Below are positions 8,348 to 16,653 of a stretch of 64,000 bases of DNA, piece by piece; position 1 is the stretch's first letter; each line of letters begins with the position of its first letter. The notes below the pieces were generated by a model, which saw only the letters and a program-made list of their open reading frames with translations, did not search any database and had not been told where the DNA came from. The position numbers and the translations under genes are program-made. This DNA is from Plantibacter flavus (GTDB lineage Bacteria > Actinomycetota > Actinomycetes > Actinomycetales > Microbacteriaceae): positions 265,329 through 329,328 of the forward strand of contig NZ_FXAP01000006.1 of NCBI RefSeq assembly GCF_900177615.1. The letters run 5' to 3'.

Positions 8348-9613
8348 ATGAAGCACTCGGCACTCAGCCCCGTGTTCACCGGCCTGCAGCTCGGCCTCCA
8401 CGGACTCGTCATCGCACTCATCGTGCTCGTGATCGGGCGATCCGTCTCGGTCGGTGGCCAGGCGGCCCTGGCGGCGATCGTCCTCGCCGTCGTCATGCTG
8501 CTCACCTACGCCGCCGGCGCGATCCTCGGCGGTCGGGTCCGCCGTGCGGTGGCCGCCAGCGGAGGGACCGACCGCGCCACCGCGCCGGCGGGCGTCCGTC
8601 GAGGTCGGGTGTCCGTCCTGGCCTGGTTGGTGGTACTCAGCGTCGAGTGGGTGGTCCTCGTCCTGCTCAGCCCGGATGCCGCCTACCTCGTCTTCCCGTT
8701 GTTCTTCCTCTACCTGCACCTCCTGCCCAGAGCCGTCGCGGTGCCCGCCGTGGTGATCGCCACCGTCGCCGCGGTCGTGGCGATCGGTCTGCACGCCGGC
8801 TTCAGTGTCGGTGGCGTCGTCGGCCCGCTCGTCGGTGCTGCCGTGGCCGTCGCGATCGGACTCGGCTACGAGGCGCTGGCCCGTGAGGCGGCCGAGCGGG
8901 AGCGACTCATCGCCGAGCTCGTCGCAGCACGCGAGGAGCTCGCCGAGCGTGGTCGGCAGGCGGGCAAGTTGGCTGAGCGCGAGCGCCTCGCCGCAGACCT
9001 CCACGACACGGTCGCCCAGGCCCTGTCCAGCATCCAACTGCTCCTGCACGCGGCCGAACGATCCGCGGCCGAGCAGCCGGGCACGAAGCAGCTGCGTTCG
9101 CACATCGGGCTGGCACGGGATGCCGCAGCGACGGCCCTCGCCGAGACGCGCAGCCTCATCGACGAGCTGAGCCCGCCGGCCTTGGTGGGTGCGACGATCT
9201 CGGACGCGCTCGGACGGCTCGCCGAGACGACGACCGCCCAGAGCGGCACGCCGGTCTCCACGACCGTCACCGGCGATGCGTTCGTCCTCGGCACGCCGGT
9301 GACGACCGCGCTCCTCCGCGCCGCGCAGAGCAGTCTCGCGAACGTCGTCCGGCATGCCGGAGCGAGCCGGGCGGACGTCACCCTCACCTACCTCGACGAG
9401 GAGGTCATCCTCGACATCGACGACGACGGAGTGGGGTTCGATCCGGCGAGGGTCGCCGAGCGCACTGCGGGCGGTTCGTTCGGCATGATGTCCATGCGCC
9501 GACGCATCACCGAACTGGGTGGCGAGGTCGAGGTGCGCAGCGCGCCGGGCGCCGGCACGACCATCACCGTGCGGTTCGCGGCACCAGGAGCGGAAGGGGA
9601 CGCCCATGCGTGA
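8348..9613 (+). CDS. Sensor histidine kinase, NarL/DesK type
   Basis: Membrane histidine kinase of 421 residues. Several N-terminal helices fill about residues 10-175. A coiled stretch rich in REAAERERLIAEL follows, then the HisKA_3 dimerisation box ERLAADLHDTVAQ with phospho-acceptor H219. The C-terminal ATPase domain shows the N-box around SLANVVRHAG and a DDDGVGFD G-box. No large periplasmic sensor domain is seen, so it may sense membrane state directly. ATG lies 6 nt after TACGCT (8336-8341), suggesting leaderless expression. It overlaps the response regulator gene by 8 bp. Confidence 0.9.
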   Translation: MKHSALSPVFTGLQLGLHGLVIALIVLVIGRSVSVGGQAALAAIVLAVVMLLTYAAGAILGGRVRRAVAASGGTDRATAPAGVRRGRVSVLAWLVVLSVEWVVLVLLSPDAAYLVFPLFFLYLHLLPRAVAVPAVVIATVAAVVAIGLHAGFSVGGVVGPLVGAAVAVAIGLGYEALAREAAERERLIAELVAAREELAERGRQAGKLAERERLAADLHDTVAQALSSIQLLLHAAERSAAEQPGTKQLRSHIGLARDAAATALAETRSLIDELSPPALVGATISDALGRLAETTTAQSGTPVSTTVTGDAFVLGTPVTTALLRAAQSSLANVVRHAGASRADVTLTYLDEEVILDIDDDGVGFDPARVAERTAGGSFGMMSMRRRITELGGEVEVRSAPGAGTTITVRFAAPGAEGDAHA

Positions 9614-10262
9614 CGATACGGCCGATGCCGGGGAGCCGCCGGTCATCCGGGTCGTGGTGGCGGACGACCACCCGATCGTCCGAGCCGGACTCCTCGCGGT
9701 CCTCGCCCCGATCGCCGACATCGCGGTGGTCGGGACCGCGTCGACGGCAGCCGAGGCCGTGGACGCCGCACCCGGCGCCGACCTCGTCCTCATGGACCTG
9801 AGCTTCGGCGACGGTCCGACCGGGATCGACGCGACGAGGGAGATCGCGTCGCTGCCGGGCGGTCCGTCGGTCCTCGTGCTGACGAATTACGACTCCGACG
9901 CCGACATCCTCGGCGCGATCGAAGCCGGGGCCGCGGGGTATCTGTTGAAGGACGCCGCCCCGGAGGACCTCATCGACGGCATCCGTTCGGCGGCCGGCGG
10001 GAACTCGGTGCTCGGGCCGGCCGTGGCGACCCGGCTGGTCGCTCGGGTGAGTGCACCGCAACAGGCGCTGAGCGCGCGGGAGATCGAAGTGCTCGCGCGG
10101 GCGGCCGAGGGGCTCACCAACCTGGAGATCGCCGGGCGGCTCCATGTGGGGGAGACGACGGTGAAGTCGCACCTCGCGCACATCTACACGAAGCTCGACG
10201 TGTCGAACCGCTCGGCGGCGATCGCCGCGGCCCAACGCGCCGGTCTCTTCCGCACCCGCTGA
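9606..10262 (+). CDS. LuxR-family response regulator
   Basis: Response regulator of 218 residues with an N-terminal receiver (D20, D21, phospho-acceptor D64 in VLMDLSF, switch Thr in VLVLTNYD, Lys in LLKDAAP). The C-terminal LuxR/NarL helix-turn-helix runs from LSAREIEVLARAAEG to VGETTVKSHLAHIYTKL. The ATG at 9606 overlaps the kinase stop by 8 bp, so the pair is translationally coupled. Likely targets include the divergent ABC exporter; no operator repeat was obvious in the 176-bp intergenic region. Confidence 0.92.
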   Translation: MRDDTADAGEPPVIRVVVADDHPIVRAGLLAVLAPIADIAVVGTASTAAEAVDAAPGADLVLMDLSFGDGPTGIDATREIASLPGGPSVLVLTNYDSDADILGAIEAGAAGYLLKDAAPEDLIDGIRSAAGGNSVLGPAVATRLVARVSAPQQALSAREIEVLARAAEGLTNLEIAGRLHVGETTVKSHLAHIYTKLDVSNRSAAIAAAQRAGLFRTR

Positions 10263-10263
10263 G

Positions 10264-10497
10264 CGCCCTTTGACAGGCTCAGGGACCGGCGTATCCGGTC
10301 CTGAGTCTCATCCCGGTCGCTGAGCCCCACCCCGGTCGCGATCCCCACCCCGGTCCCTGATCCCCACCCCGGTCCCTGAGCTTGTCGAAGGGTCGACTGT
10401 CTCAGGGCCGATCCACCCGGTCGCTGAGCCCCACCCGGTCCCTGAGCCCCACCCCGGTCCCTGAGCCCCACCCCGGTCCCTGAGCTTGTCGAAGGGT
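10264..10497. repeat. Intergenic repeat cluster, inverted full units plus 18-19-bp head copies
   Basis: One full unit in CCCTTTGACAGGCTC orientation (10264-10289) faces two runs in the opposite orientation. The first run starts at 10297, 10315, 10334, 10352 and 10371, the last being a full unit; the second starts at 10419, 10437, 10456 and 10475, again ending in a full unit (10475-10497). Partial copies read GGTCCCTGAGCCCCACCCC or close variants. The block fills the gap between the convergent response regulator and photolyase genes. Confidence 0.9.
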
Positions 10498-10517
10498 CGA
10501 TGGACGACGAGCCGGAG

Positions 10518-11888
10518 CTACGCCCCCTTGACCTGCTCGTACGCCGCGAGCGCGGCCTGCCTCGTCTCGCCGAGGTCGACGATCGGCTCGGGGTAGTCGG
10601 GCGTCCCGAACTCGGGCACCCACTGTTTGATGTACGCGTCGTCGGCGTCGAAGCGTTCGCGCTGCCGTTCCGGGTTGAAGATCCGGAAGTAGGGCGAGGC
10701 GTCGAAGCCGCTGCCGGCCACCCACTGCCAGTTGAAGGGGTTGGAGGCCGGGTCGGCGTCGACGAGCGTGTCCCAGAACCAGTCCTCGCCGAGCTTCCAG
10801 TGGATGAGCAGGTTCTTGGTGAGGAACGACGCCGTCACCATCCGGATCCGGTTGTGCATGGTGCCCGTCGCCCACAACTCCCGCATGCCGGCGTCGACGA
10901 GCGGGATCCCGGTCTTCCCGGCGGTCCACGCGTCGAAGGCGTCCTGGTCGACGTCCGGCCAGGGGAACCGGTCGAAAGCCTGACGCCAGTTGCGCGTCGC
11001 GAGGTCGGGGAAGGCGAAGAGGCAGTGGTATGCGAAGTCGCGCCAGCCGAGCTCCTTGAGGAAGGTGGCGCCGTCGTCGCCGAGGTGCCGGCGGCCGTCG
11101 CGAGCGGTGTGCCAGATCTGCGGTGAGCTGATCTCGCCGAAGCGGAGGTGCGGAGAGAGCCCGGAGGTCGACGGCTGGGCCGGGAAGTCGCGGTCCTCCG
11201 CGTAGCCTGTGACGCCGCCGTCGAGGAACTCGGCGAGCCGTTCGTCGGCGCCGGCCTCGCCGGGTGTCCACTGTTCACGGAGTCCGGCTGCCCAGTCCGG
11301 CTTGGTCGGGAGCAGTTCCCACGACCCGAGCTCGTCGCCCGCTGGCGGATCGGACATGGCCGTCAGTGTGGTCGGTGCGGGGAGGGGGTGTCTCGGCGGG
11401 TTCGCCGCGTGCCGTTGGAGCGACGCCTTCCAGAACGGGGTGAACACCGAATACGGCTGCCCCTGTCCGGTGACGATCTCCCACGGCTCGGCGAGGAGGT
11501 TCGCGGCGAAGCTGCGAGCGTCGAGCCCGGCGTCCTTCAGCTCCGACTTGATCCCGGCGTCGATCTCACGCTCGGCCGCGCCGTAGCGGCGGTTCCACAG
11601 GACGGCACCGGCACCGATCGAGTGGGCGAGTTCGGGCACGATGGTCGCGGCGCTCCCGGACCGCAGGAGGAGCGTGCCGCCGAGACCGCGGATGTCGTCG
11701 CCGAGCGCCTCGAGGCTGTGGTGCAACCACCATCGAGACGCGCCGCCGAGCGGTCGCAGCTCGTCGCTGTCGTCGAGGACGAACAAGCAGAGGATCGGCG
11801 CGCCGAGCTCGACCGCTGTATGCAGTGCGGGGTTGTCCGCCAGGCGGAGGTCGTCGCGGAACCATACGATCGTCGGGGCAGCAGCCAT
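10518..11888 (-). CDS. phrB: Deoxyribodipyrimidine photo-lyase
   Basis: Light-driven flavoenzyme of 456 residues that splits cyclobutane pyrimidine dimers in DNA. The N-terminal antenna domain starts IVWFRDDLRLADNPAL. The C-terminal FAD domain shows RFGEISSPQIW, GWRDFAYHCLF, WTAGKTGIPLVDAGMREL, TGTMHNRIRMVTASFL and DPASNPFNWQWVAGSG, the class I CPD photolyase pattern. ATG lies 6 nt from TAGGCT read on this strand (box at 11895-11900), suggesting a leaderless message. A large repeat block lies directly upstream, and two more repair genes follow beyond it on the same strand. Confidence 0.95.
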   Translation of the reverse strand: MAAAPTIVWFRDDLRLADNPALHTAVELGAPILCLFVLDDSDELRPLGGASRWWLHHSLEALGDDIRGLGGTLLLRSGSAATIVPELAHSIGAGAVLWNRRYGAAEREIDAGIKSELKDAGLDARSFAANLLAEPWEIVTGQGQPYSVFTPFWKASLQRHAANPPRHPLPAPTTLTAMSDPPAGDELGSWELLPTKPDWAAGLREQWTPGEAGADERLAEFLDGGVTGYAEDRDFPAQPSTSGLSPHLRFGEISSPQIWHTARDGRRHLGDDGATFLKELGWRDFAYHCLFAFPDLATRNWRQAFDRFPWPDVDQDAFDAWTAGKTGIPLVDAGMRELWATGTMHNRIRMVTASFLTKNLLIHWKLGEDWFWDTLVDADPASNPFNWQWVAGSGFDASPYFRIFNPERQRERFDADDAYIKQWVPEFGTPDYPEPIVDLGETRQAALAAYEQVKGA

Positions 11889-11949
11889 CCCGTCAGCCTA
11901 CGCGGACGATCGAACCGGACCGGAGGGTTGACCGGACCCGCCCGCCTCC

Positions 11950-12670
11950 GGTCACTGTGCGGTCCTCCGGTCACTGTGCGGTCCTCCGGTCACTGTGCGG
12001 TCCTTCGGTCACTGAGCTTGTCGAAGTGCCCACGGGTGACGCCGCCCTTCGACAGGCTCAGGGACCGTGGGAGGGTTCTCCCGTCTGGACGGGTGCCCTC
12101 GTGCTTCGGTGTCTCTTCCTCCGGTCACTGTGCCATTCTTCGGTCACTGTGCCCGCCTTCGGTGCCTGTGCGGTCCTTCGGTGACTGTGCGGTCCTTCGG
12201 TGACTGTGCGGTCCTTCGGTCACTGAGCTTGTCGAAGTGCCCACGGGTGACGCCGCCCTTCGACAGGCTCAGGGACCGTGGGAGGGTTCTCCCGTCTGGA
12301 CGGGTGCCCTCTTGCTCCGGTGTCTCTTCCTCCGGTCACTGTGCCATCCTTCGGTCACTGTGCCCGCCTTCGGTGACTGTGCGGTCCTCCGGTCAGTGAG
12401 CTTGTCGAAGTGCCAACGGGGAGACGTAGCCCTTCGACAGGCTCAGGGACCGTGGGAGGGTTCTCCCCGTTTGGACGGGTGCCCTCGTGCCCCGGTGTCT
12501 CTTCCTCCGGTCACTGTGCCATCCTTCGGTCACTGTGCCCGCCTTCGGTCACTGTGCCCGCCTTCGGTGACTGTGCGCTCCTTCGGTCACTGAGCTTGTC
12601 GAAGTGCCAACGGGGAGACGCAGCCCTTCGACAGGCTCAGGGACCGTGGGAGGGTGCTCAGGGACCGGGG
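11950..12670. repeat. Compound repeat block: four inverted-pair hairpins with 19-bp minisatellites
   Basis: This 825-bp gene-free gap holds four copies of an inverted pair whose left arms (GGTCACTGAGCTTGTCGAAG, or GGTCAGTGAG in copy 3) start at 12007, 12218, 12391 and 12585. Right arms (CCCTTCGACAGGCTCAGGGACC split by the centre) follow after about 17 bp, giving roughly 19 of 22 paired bases. Copies are separated by a shared spacer (GTGGGAGGGTTCTCCC, then GGACGGGTGCCCTC) and by runs of a 19-bp minisatellite based on CCTTCGGTCACTGTGC. Periods of 211, 173 and 194 bp differ mostly by multiples of that short unit. No gene is credible inside. Confidence 0.93.
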
Positions 12671-12713
12671 ATGGGTCCTCAGGCACCGCGGGGGTTTCCC
12701 TCCCCGTGCTCAC

Positions 12714-13274
12714 TCAGCTCAGCGCGGCCTCGCGGTCGAGCAACGACCGCTTGACGTCGAGTCCCCAGGCGAACCCGCCGAGCGTCCCGTCGGTCCGGAG
12801 GACGCGGTGGCACGGGACGAACAGGGCGGGGGCATTCGTCGCGCAGGCGCTCGCCGCAGCGCGCACCGCCGACGGCCGACCACTCGCCGCGGCGAACTCC
12901 GTGTACGTCACCGGGCGCCCTGCGGCGATCGTCCGCAGCACCGTCCAGGCGTGGGTGCGGAACGGGCCGCCGAACTGGGCGACCGGTACGAGGTCGATCG
13001 CCGCCAGGTCGCCGTCGTAGTACGCGCGGACGGCGTCCATCGCCGCAATCGTCCCCGCCACGGTCTCGCGGGGGCGGTCGGCTGGCCTGATCCGTTCGAG
13101 CATGACGCCGATGTCGTCCGACCACCCGGAGGAGAGGACCGCCCCGTCCTCCCGCGCGAGGATCGTGAAGGGGCCGTCCGGGGTGTCGACGGTCTGGCTG
13201 GTCGCGGTGAGCCGCGCGCCGGACGCCCGGTCGTCACCGTGGCGGGCGCTCGTGCTGGAGAGGATGGTGGTCAT
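12714..13274 (-). CDS. ogt: Methylated-DNA--protein-cysteine S-methyltransferase
   Basis: Suicide repair protein of 186 residues that takes methyl groups from O6-methylguanine onto its own cysteine. The active site is [17 protein letters not shown], with the PCHRV motif intact, preceded by the recognition helix [27 protein letters not shown] following [17 protein letters not shown] is typical. ATG 13274 overlaps the Ada-AlkA stop (TCAT on the + strand), so the two alkylation-repair genes form a coupled pair. Reading further upstream gives an arginine-rich sequence that belongs to the overlapping gene and is not part of this protein. Confidence 0.94.
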   Translation of the reverse strand: MTTILSSTSARHGDDRASGARLTATSQTVDTPDGPFTILAREDGAVLSSGWSDDIGVMLERIRPADRPRETVAGTIAAMDAVRAYYDGDLAAIDLVPVAQFGGPFRTHAWTVLRTIAAGRPVTYTEFAAASGRPSAVRAAASACATNAPALFVPCHRVLRTDGTLGGFAWGLDVKRSLLDREAALS

Positions 13275-14773
13275 GCTGCTGGACCTTTCTCGAGGGCTGA
13301 GGGTGCGGCGGACGGCGCCGGTGTGGAGGCCGCCTTCCACAGGTGGAGGCAGAGGTAGGAGCGCCACGGGGCGAAAGCGTCCGCTTCCGCGGTGAGGGTG
13401 CGGGCGTCGGAGGGCAAGCCGAGCCGGCCGGCACCGGTGCGGACGGCGACGTCGCCGGGCAGGAATGCGTCGGGGTTGCCGAGCACGCGCATGCTGACGT
13501 AGTCGGCCGTCCACGGGCCGATCCCCTTCATGGCGAGCAAGCTGGTGCGGAGCTCCTCGCGGTCGTCGCCGAAACCGATCGCGAGTTCACCGGACACGAG
13601 TGCCCGCGCGACGCCGAGCAGGCTGTCGATCCGCGCCCGGGGCCCGACGAGGGCGGCCTCCCCGCCGTTCGCGATCTGCATCGCCGTCGGGAAGAGCCGG
13701 TGCAGCCCGTGTCGTTCGGGGACCGTCGTACTCACCTCGTCCGCGAGACGGCGGAGCTGGGTGCGCGCCGCGGCCACAGTGATCTGCTGGCCCACCATCG
13801 CCCGGACCAGCATCTCCTCCGGGTCGACCGCCCCGGGGAGTCGGATGCCCGGTGTGGCCGCGACTGAGGCGGCGAGACGCGGGTCGGTCGCGAGGACGGC
13901 GTCGGCGGACGTCGGGTCGGCGTCGAGGTCGAAGAGCCGACGGACCCGCGAGACGAGCACGGGCAGGTCGGCGAGGTCCGTCACCTCGGCGGTGAGTCGG
14001 AGGTCGTCGCCGACCTGCCGGACCTCGAACCACGCCGTGCCGCCGGGGAGGGCGAGGAGCCGGGCGTAGTGGTCGGGGCCTGCGAGCTCGACGCCGTCCA
14101 CCGCCCGTGGCGCGAGCCAGGCGAAGACGCCCGCTGCGTCGAACGGGCGGCGGAACGGCAGCGACAGGGTGATCGACCCGGGGGCGTGTTCGCCGACCGT
14201 CCGGTGTTTCGCGCGCAGCTCGCCGGGGGTGAGCTCGAACACCTCCCGCATCGTGTCGTTGAACTGCCGGATGCTCGAGAACCCGGCGGCGAAGGCGATG
14301 TCACCGAAGGGGAGGTCGGTGCCGGTCAGCAGCTGCCGAGCACCCTGCGCGCGATGGGCCCGAGCCAGGGCGAGTGGACCCGCGCCCAGCTCGGCGCTGA
14401 GGATCCGCGTCAGATGCCGGCTCGAGTACCCGAGGCGCGAGGCGAGTCCCGGGACACCCTCGCGTTCGACGACACCGTCGGCGATGAGGCGCATGCTGCG
14501 CGCGGCGACGTCGTTGCCGAGGTTCCAGGCGGGCGTGCCCGGGACTGCCTCGGGCAGGCACCGCTTGCACGCGCGGAAACCGGCCTCGTGCGCCGCAGCG
14601 CTCGTCGCGTAGAAGGTGACGTTCTCCGGCTTCGGGGTCCGAGCCGGGCAGGACGGCCGGCAGTAGATCCCCGTGGAGCTCACGGCCGTGATGAACTGCC
14701 CGTCGAAGCGCTGGTCGCGGGCTTGGATCGCGCGGTAGCGTTCGGCGAAGTCCATGCTCCGGGTGTCGTCCAT
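13271..14773 (-). CDS. Ada-type regulator fused to AlkA DNA glycosylase
   Basis: A 500-residue fusion. Residues 1-80 are the Ada zinc domain with C38, C42, C69 and C72, the same numbering as E. coli Ada, where C38 takes methyl from phosphotriesters and switches on DNA binding. Residues about 85-190 form an AraC-type double helix-turn-helix. Residues about 205-485 form an AlkA 3-methyladenine glycosylase, with [15 protein letters not shown], the hairpin [14 protein letters not shown] and catalytic Asp in FLPGDVAV. It likely senses methylation, activates its own operon and excises alkylated bases. ATG is 6 nt from CAGACT on this strand (14780-14785). Confidence 0.93.
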   Translation of the reverse strand: MDDTRSMDFAERYRAIQARDQRFDGQFITAVSSTGIYCRPSCPARTPKPENVTFYATSAAAHEAGFRACKRCLPEAVPGTPAWNLGNDVAARSMRLIADGVVEREGVPGLASRLGYSSRHLTRILSAELGAGPLALARAHRAQGARQLLTGTDLPFGDIAFAAGFSSIRQFNDTMREVFELTPGELRAKHRTVGEHAPGSITLSLPFRRPFDAAGVFAWLAPRAVDGVELAGPDHYARLLALPGGTAWFEVRQVGDDLRLTAEVTDLADLPVLVSRVRRLFDLDADPTSADAVLATDPRLAASVAATPGIRLPGAVDPEEMLVRAMVGQQITVAAARTQLRRLADEVSTTVPERHGLHRLFPTAMQIANGGEAALVGPRARIDSLLGVARALVSGELAIGFGDDREELRTSLLAMKGIGPWTADYVSMRVLGNPDAFLPGDVAVRTGAGRLGLPSDARTLTAEADAFAPWRSYLCLHLWKAASTPAPSAAPSALEKGPAA

Positions 14774-14862
14774 GATCCGAGTCTGACATGGACCACCGGG
14801 TCGGACGAGCGGAAATCGGACACGACAGTGGGGGCCGTGCGTGCCGGGTCAGTGGGCGCGGC

Positions 14863-15294
14863 TCACGCTCCGCGGAGCTTGTCGCTGAGCGCCGCGAGGG
14901 TCGCCATCTCCTGCGGGCTGAGCGAAGTGGTCACGCGTTCGGCGATCGTCGCACCGTGGGCGATGGCGACGGCGCGGTAGACGTCGTAACCCGCGTCGGT
15001 CATGCGGACGAGGGTGCCGCGGCCGTCGTCCGGGTCGGGGCATTTGCCGACCAGCCCGCGCGCGACGAGCCGATCGACGAGACGACTGATACTCGGCTGC
15101 GAGAGCAGCACACTCGAATTGAGGTCGCGCAGACGGATGCGACGATCGGGCTCCCGCGACATCGTGTGCAGGACGTCGTACTCGTTGAGTGAGATGCCGT
15201 GGCTCGGGAAGTCATGCGAGATGTGGCGCATCACGTCGACCTGCGCGCGGAAGAGCGACTCCCACGCGGCGATCGCGAGTCGCCTCTCGTCCAT
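14863..15294 (-). CDS. MarR-family transcriptional regulator
   Basis: Winged-helix repressor of 143 residues. The core EYDVLHTMSREPDRRIRLRDLN, recognition helix SSVLLSQPSISRLVDRL and beta-wing RGLVGKCPDPDDGRGTLVRMT are typical MarR features. It probably binds phenolic or oxidative ligands, but the target is unknown. Two starts are plausible. ATG 15294 has GGGAG 5 nt upstream. GTG 15324 lies exactly 6 nt after TAGATT read on this strand (15331-15336), fitting the leaderless pattern seen across the window and adding ten residues. The same -10 box could serve either start. Confidence 0.87.
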   Translation of the reverse strand: MDERRLAIAAWESLFRAQVDVMRHISHDFPSHGISLNEYDVLHTMSREPDRRIRLRDLNSSVLLSQPSISRLVDRLVARGLVGKCPDPDDGRGTLVRMTDAGYDVYRAVAIAHGATIAERVTTSLSPQEMATLAALSDKLRGA

Positions 15295-15404
15295 ACCTGC
15301 TCCCGCTGCCGTCCGACGATCCACCACCTGAATCTATCCTGGACGGCCGTCGAGCGGTGCGTCGAGGTGGGGCGGTTGCGCTCCGTATCGTCTCCGGACA
15401 TGAC

Positions 15405-15440
15405 GAGAGCCGGTCGCAGAGGCTACGACCGGCTCTCTTT
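15405..15440 (+). terminator. Strong hairpin followed by TTT (plus-oriented terminator)
   Basis: GAGAGCCGGTCG (15405-15416) pairs perfectly with CGACCGGCTCTC (15426-15437) around a 9-nt loop, followed by TTTCCC. The T run is on the plus strand although both flanking genes are on the minus strand, so the transcript it would end is unknown. Confidence 0.6.
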
Positions 15441-15443
15441 CCC

Positions 15444-15472
15444 TTGCACCAAGAGTGTCCTGCAATCACATT
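15444..15472 (+). promoter_or_regulatory. Candidate sigma-70-type promoter
   Basis: TTGCAC (15444-15449) and CACATT (15467-15472) are separated by 17 bp. This is a reasonable housekeeping-type promoter that would start transcription near 15479, just upstream of the second hairpin. No start codon follows at a useful distance. Confidence 0.35.
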
Positions 15473-15478
15473 CCGTCA

Positions 15479-15558
15479 GCTGCCACAGCAAAACAACTAA
15501 CGTTCCAAAACCATATAACGGATCGGTAACGAGCGGTAGTTATCAGAACGTTATTTTT
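15479..15558 (+). ncRNA. Candidate small RNA of about 80 nt
   Basis: A putative transcript from the promoter at 15444-15472 would end at a nested hairpin. Outer arms AACGTTC (15499-15505) and GAACGTT (15546-15552) enclose inner arms ATAAC (15515-15519) and GTTAT (15539-15543), and ATTTTT follows (15553-15558). Together they look like a short structured RNA with its own terminator in an AT-richer patch. I recognise no known RNA family. The alternative is that this is only an operator or decayed sequence. Confidence 0.3.
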
Positions 15559-15674
15559 GCTGGGAGTTGTCCGAGTGCGCTACTGGCGCGGAGCGCGGTC
15601 GCAGGGTGACCACCTGGTAGCAGGACGGAACTCGAGCAGTTCTCCTGTGGCGGAGCGGAACTCCTGGTGCCGCG

Positions 15675-16043
15675 TCAGTCCTGCGAGCCGCTCGGGACGA
15701 CGTCGATCACGCGGACGGTGATGGACGGCGTGGCCCCTCCGACTGACGAGGTGATCCGCTCCGCGATGGCGCGGTGGACCGCCTGCGCGACGGCAGGAGA
15801 GGCAGCCTCTGCCGCCACGGAGATGTTGGCGTGGACGGTGAAGACGTCGCGGACGCGCTTGACCCGCACCCGAGCCTGCTGGTCGGCTGAGCCGAGCACA
15901 GCGCCCACGCCCTCCCGCGCGGCTCGGAGCAGTGCGGGCTCGACCGCGGTCAACCCGACCACGCCCGGCACCGCCTGCACGACGTCATCGAGCGAGCTCG
16001 CGAGCGCGACGAGGTCGTCGTCCGTCTCCGTCAGGTCACTCAT
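15675..16043 (-). CDS. Asp23/Gls24 family protein, short
   Basis: Small acidic protein of 122 residues from the Asp23/Gls24 envelope-stress family (DUF322 type). The core TVHANISVAAEAASPAVAQAVHRAIAERI shows the alternating beta-alpha pattern of this family. The N-terminus is DLTETDDDLVALASS. No membrane helix is seen, so it would act at the inner face of the envelope through partners. ATG 16043 overlaps the preceding gene by 8 bp and reads in one operon with the sigma factor. An upstream ATG would overlap that gene much further and is unlikely. Confidence 0.7.
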   Translation of the reverse strand: MSDLTETDDDLVALASSLDDVVQAVPGVVGLTAVEPALLRAAREGVGAVLGSADQQARVRVKRVRDVFTVHANISVAAEAASPAVAQAVHRAIAERITSSVGGATPSITVRVIDVVPSGSQD

Positions 16044-16653
16044 CGTCCCCCACCTCTCCGATCTCGTCGGCCTCGAAGTGCAGATCATCGACGACGACGT
16101 CGAGTCCCGCCACCACCAGGTCCGTGTGCTGCTGGAGGCTGGCGGCGACCTCCTCGCGGAACAGCGACACCGTCTCGGCGACCGATTTGCCCCAACCGAT
16201 GCTCACCGTGACGTGGAGCCTGATCGGTTCGCCGACGACGGCGACGTCGCCCTCGAGCACGCAGCGACCCACGAGCACACCCGGGGTGCGGTCGCCGGCG
16301 CCGCGGACCAGCCCGCGGACCGTTCCCTCCGTGATGACGAGCGCCGCGTCGTCGCCTGACGCGGCGAACGGGATGTCGCGTCCGGCCTTCGCCTCACGGC
16401 CGATGTTCTCCATGATCCCGCGGATCCAGTCCTGGTCGAGTGCGGTGACCGCCGCTTCGTCCGCCTCCAGCAACGGCGTGGCGAGCGAGCGCACCCGTCG
16501 CAGGGACCGGAGGATCCGCTGGCATTCGGGCGACTCGTCGATCGACGGGTCGGCCGGCAGCATGTCGCGTTCGAGGTAGTCCGTGAGGGCGTCGATGCCG
16601 TGCGCGCAGCCGTCCGGTTCACCCGGTCCGGGGCCCGGAGTATCCGTGTTCAT
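16036..16653 (-). CDS. Asp23/Gls24 domain protein with N-terminal anti-sigma-like segment
   Basis: Protein of 205 residues. About residues 100-195 form an Asp23/Gls24 domain (GVLVGRCVLEGDVAVVGEPI, LHVTVSIGWGKSVAETVSLF). Residues about 17-62 (ALTDYLERDMLP, SPECQRILRSLRRVR) resemble the helical zinc-binding domain of anti-sigma factors but keep only one of the usual cysteines. ATG 16653 is chosen because GGAGGG (16660-16665) lies 6 nt upstream and the ATGA overlaps the sigma-factor stop; ATG 16659 has no space for that site. Its position directly after an ECF sigma gene is where an anti-sigma factor is expected. Confidence 0.75.
   Translation of the reverse strand: MNTDTPGPGPGEPDGCAHGIDALTDYLERDMLPADPSIDESPECQRILRSLRRVRSLATPLLEADEAAVTALDQDWIRGIMENIGREAKAGRDIPFAASGDDAALVITEGTVRGLVRGAGDRTPGVLVGRCVLEGDVAVVGEPIRLHVTVSIGWGKSVAETVSLFREEVAASLQQHTDLVVAGLDVVVDDLHFEADEIGEVGDDE

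Larger units (their letters stand above)
15295..15674. other. Gene-free AT-richer island
   Basis: About 380 bp without a credible protein gene, between the marR start and the end of the Asp23 operon, both on the minus strand. Its middle part (about 15440-15560) is visibly lower in GC than everything around it. It holds two hairpins followed by T runs on the plus strand and a promoter-like pair between them, described separately. The remainder (15560-15674) shows only a small inverted repeat, GAACT and AGTTC around 15630. Confidence 0.7.

Noticed and set aside
8120..9793. A 557-codon minus-strand frame opposite the histidine kinase
   Set aside because: Low-complexity charged composition and full overlap with kinase motifs on the other strand.
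11950..12670. Protein genes suggested by 100-codon open frames in the repeat block
   Set aside because: They only translate the tandem repeats, in several overlapping frames, with no ribosome site or family match.
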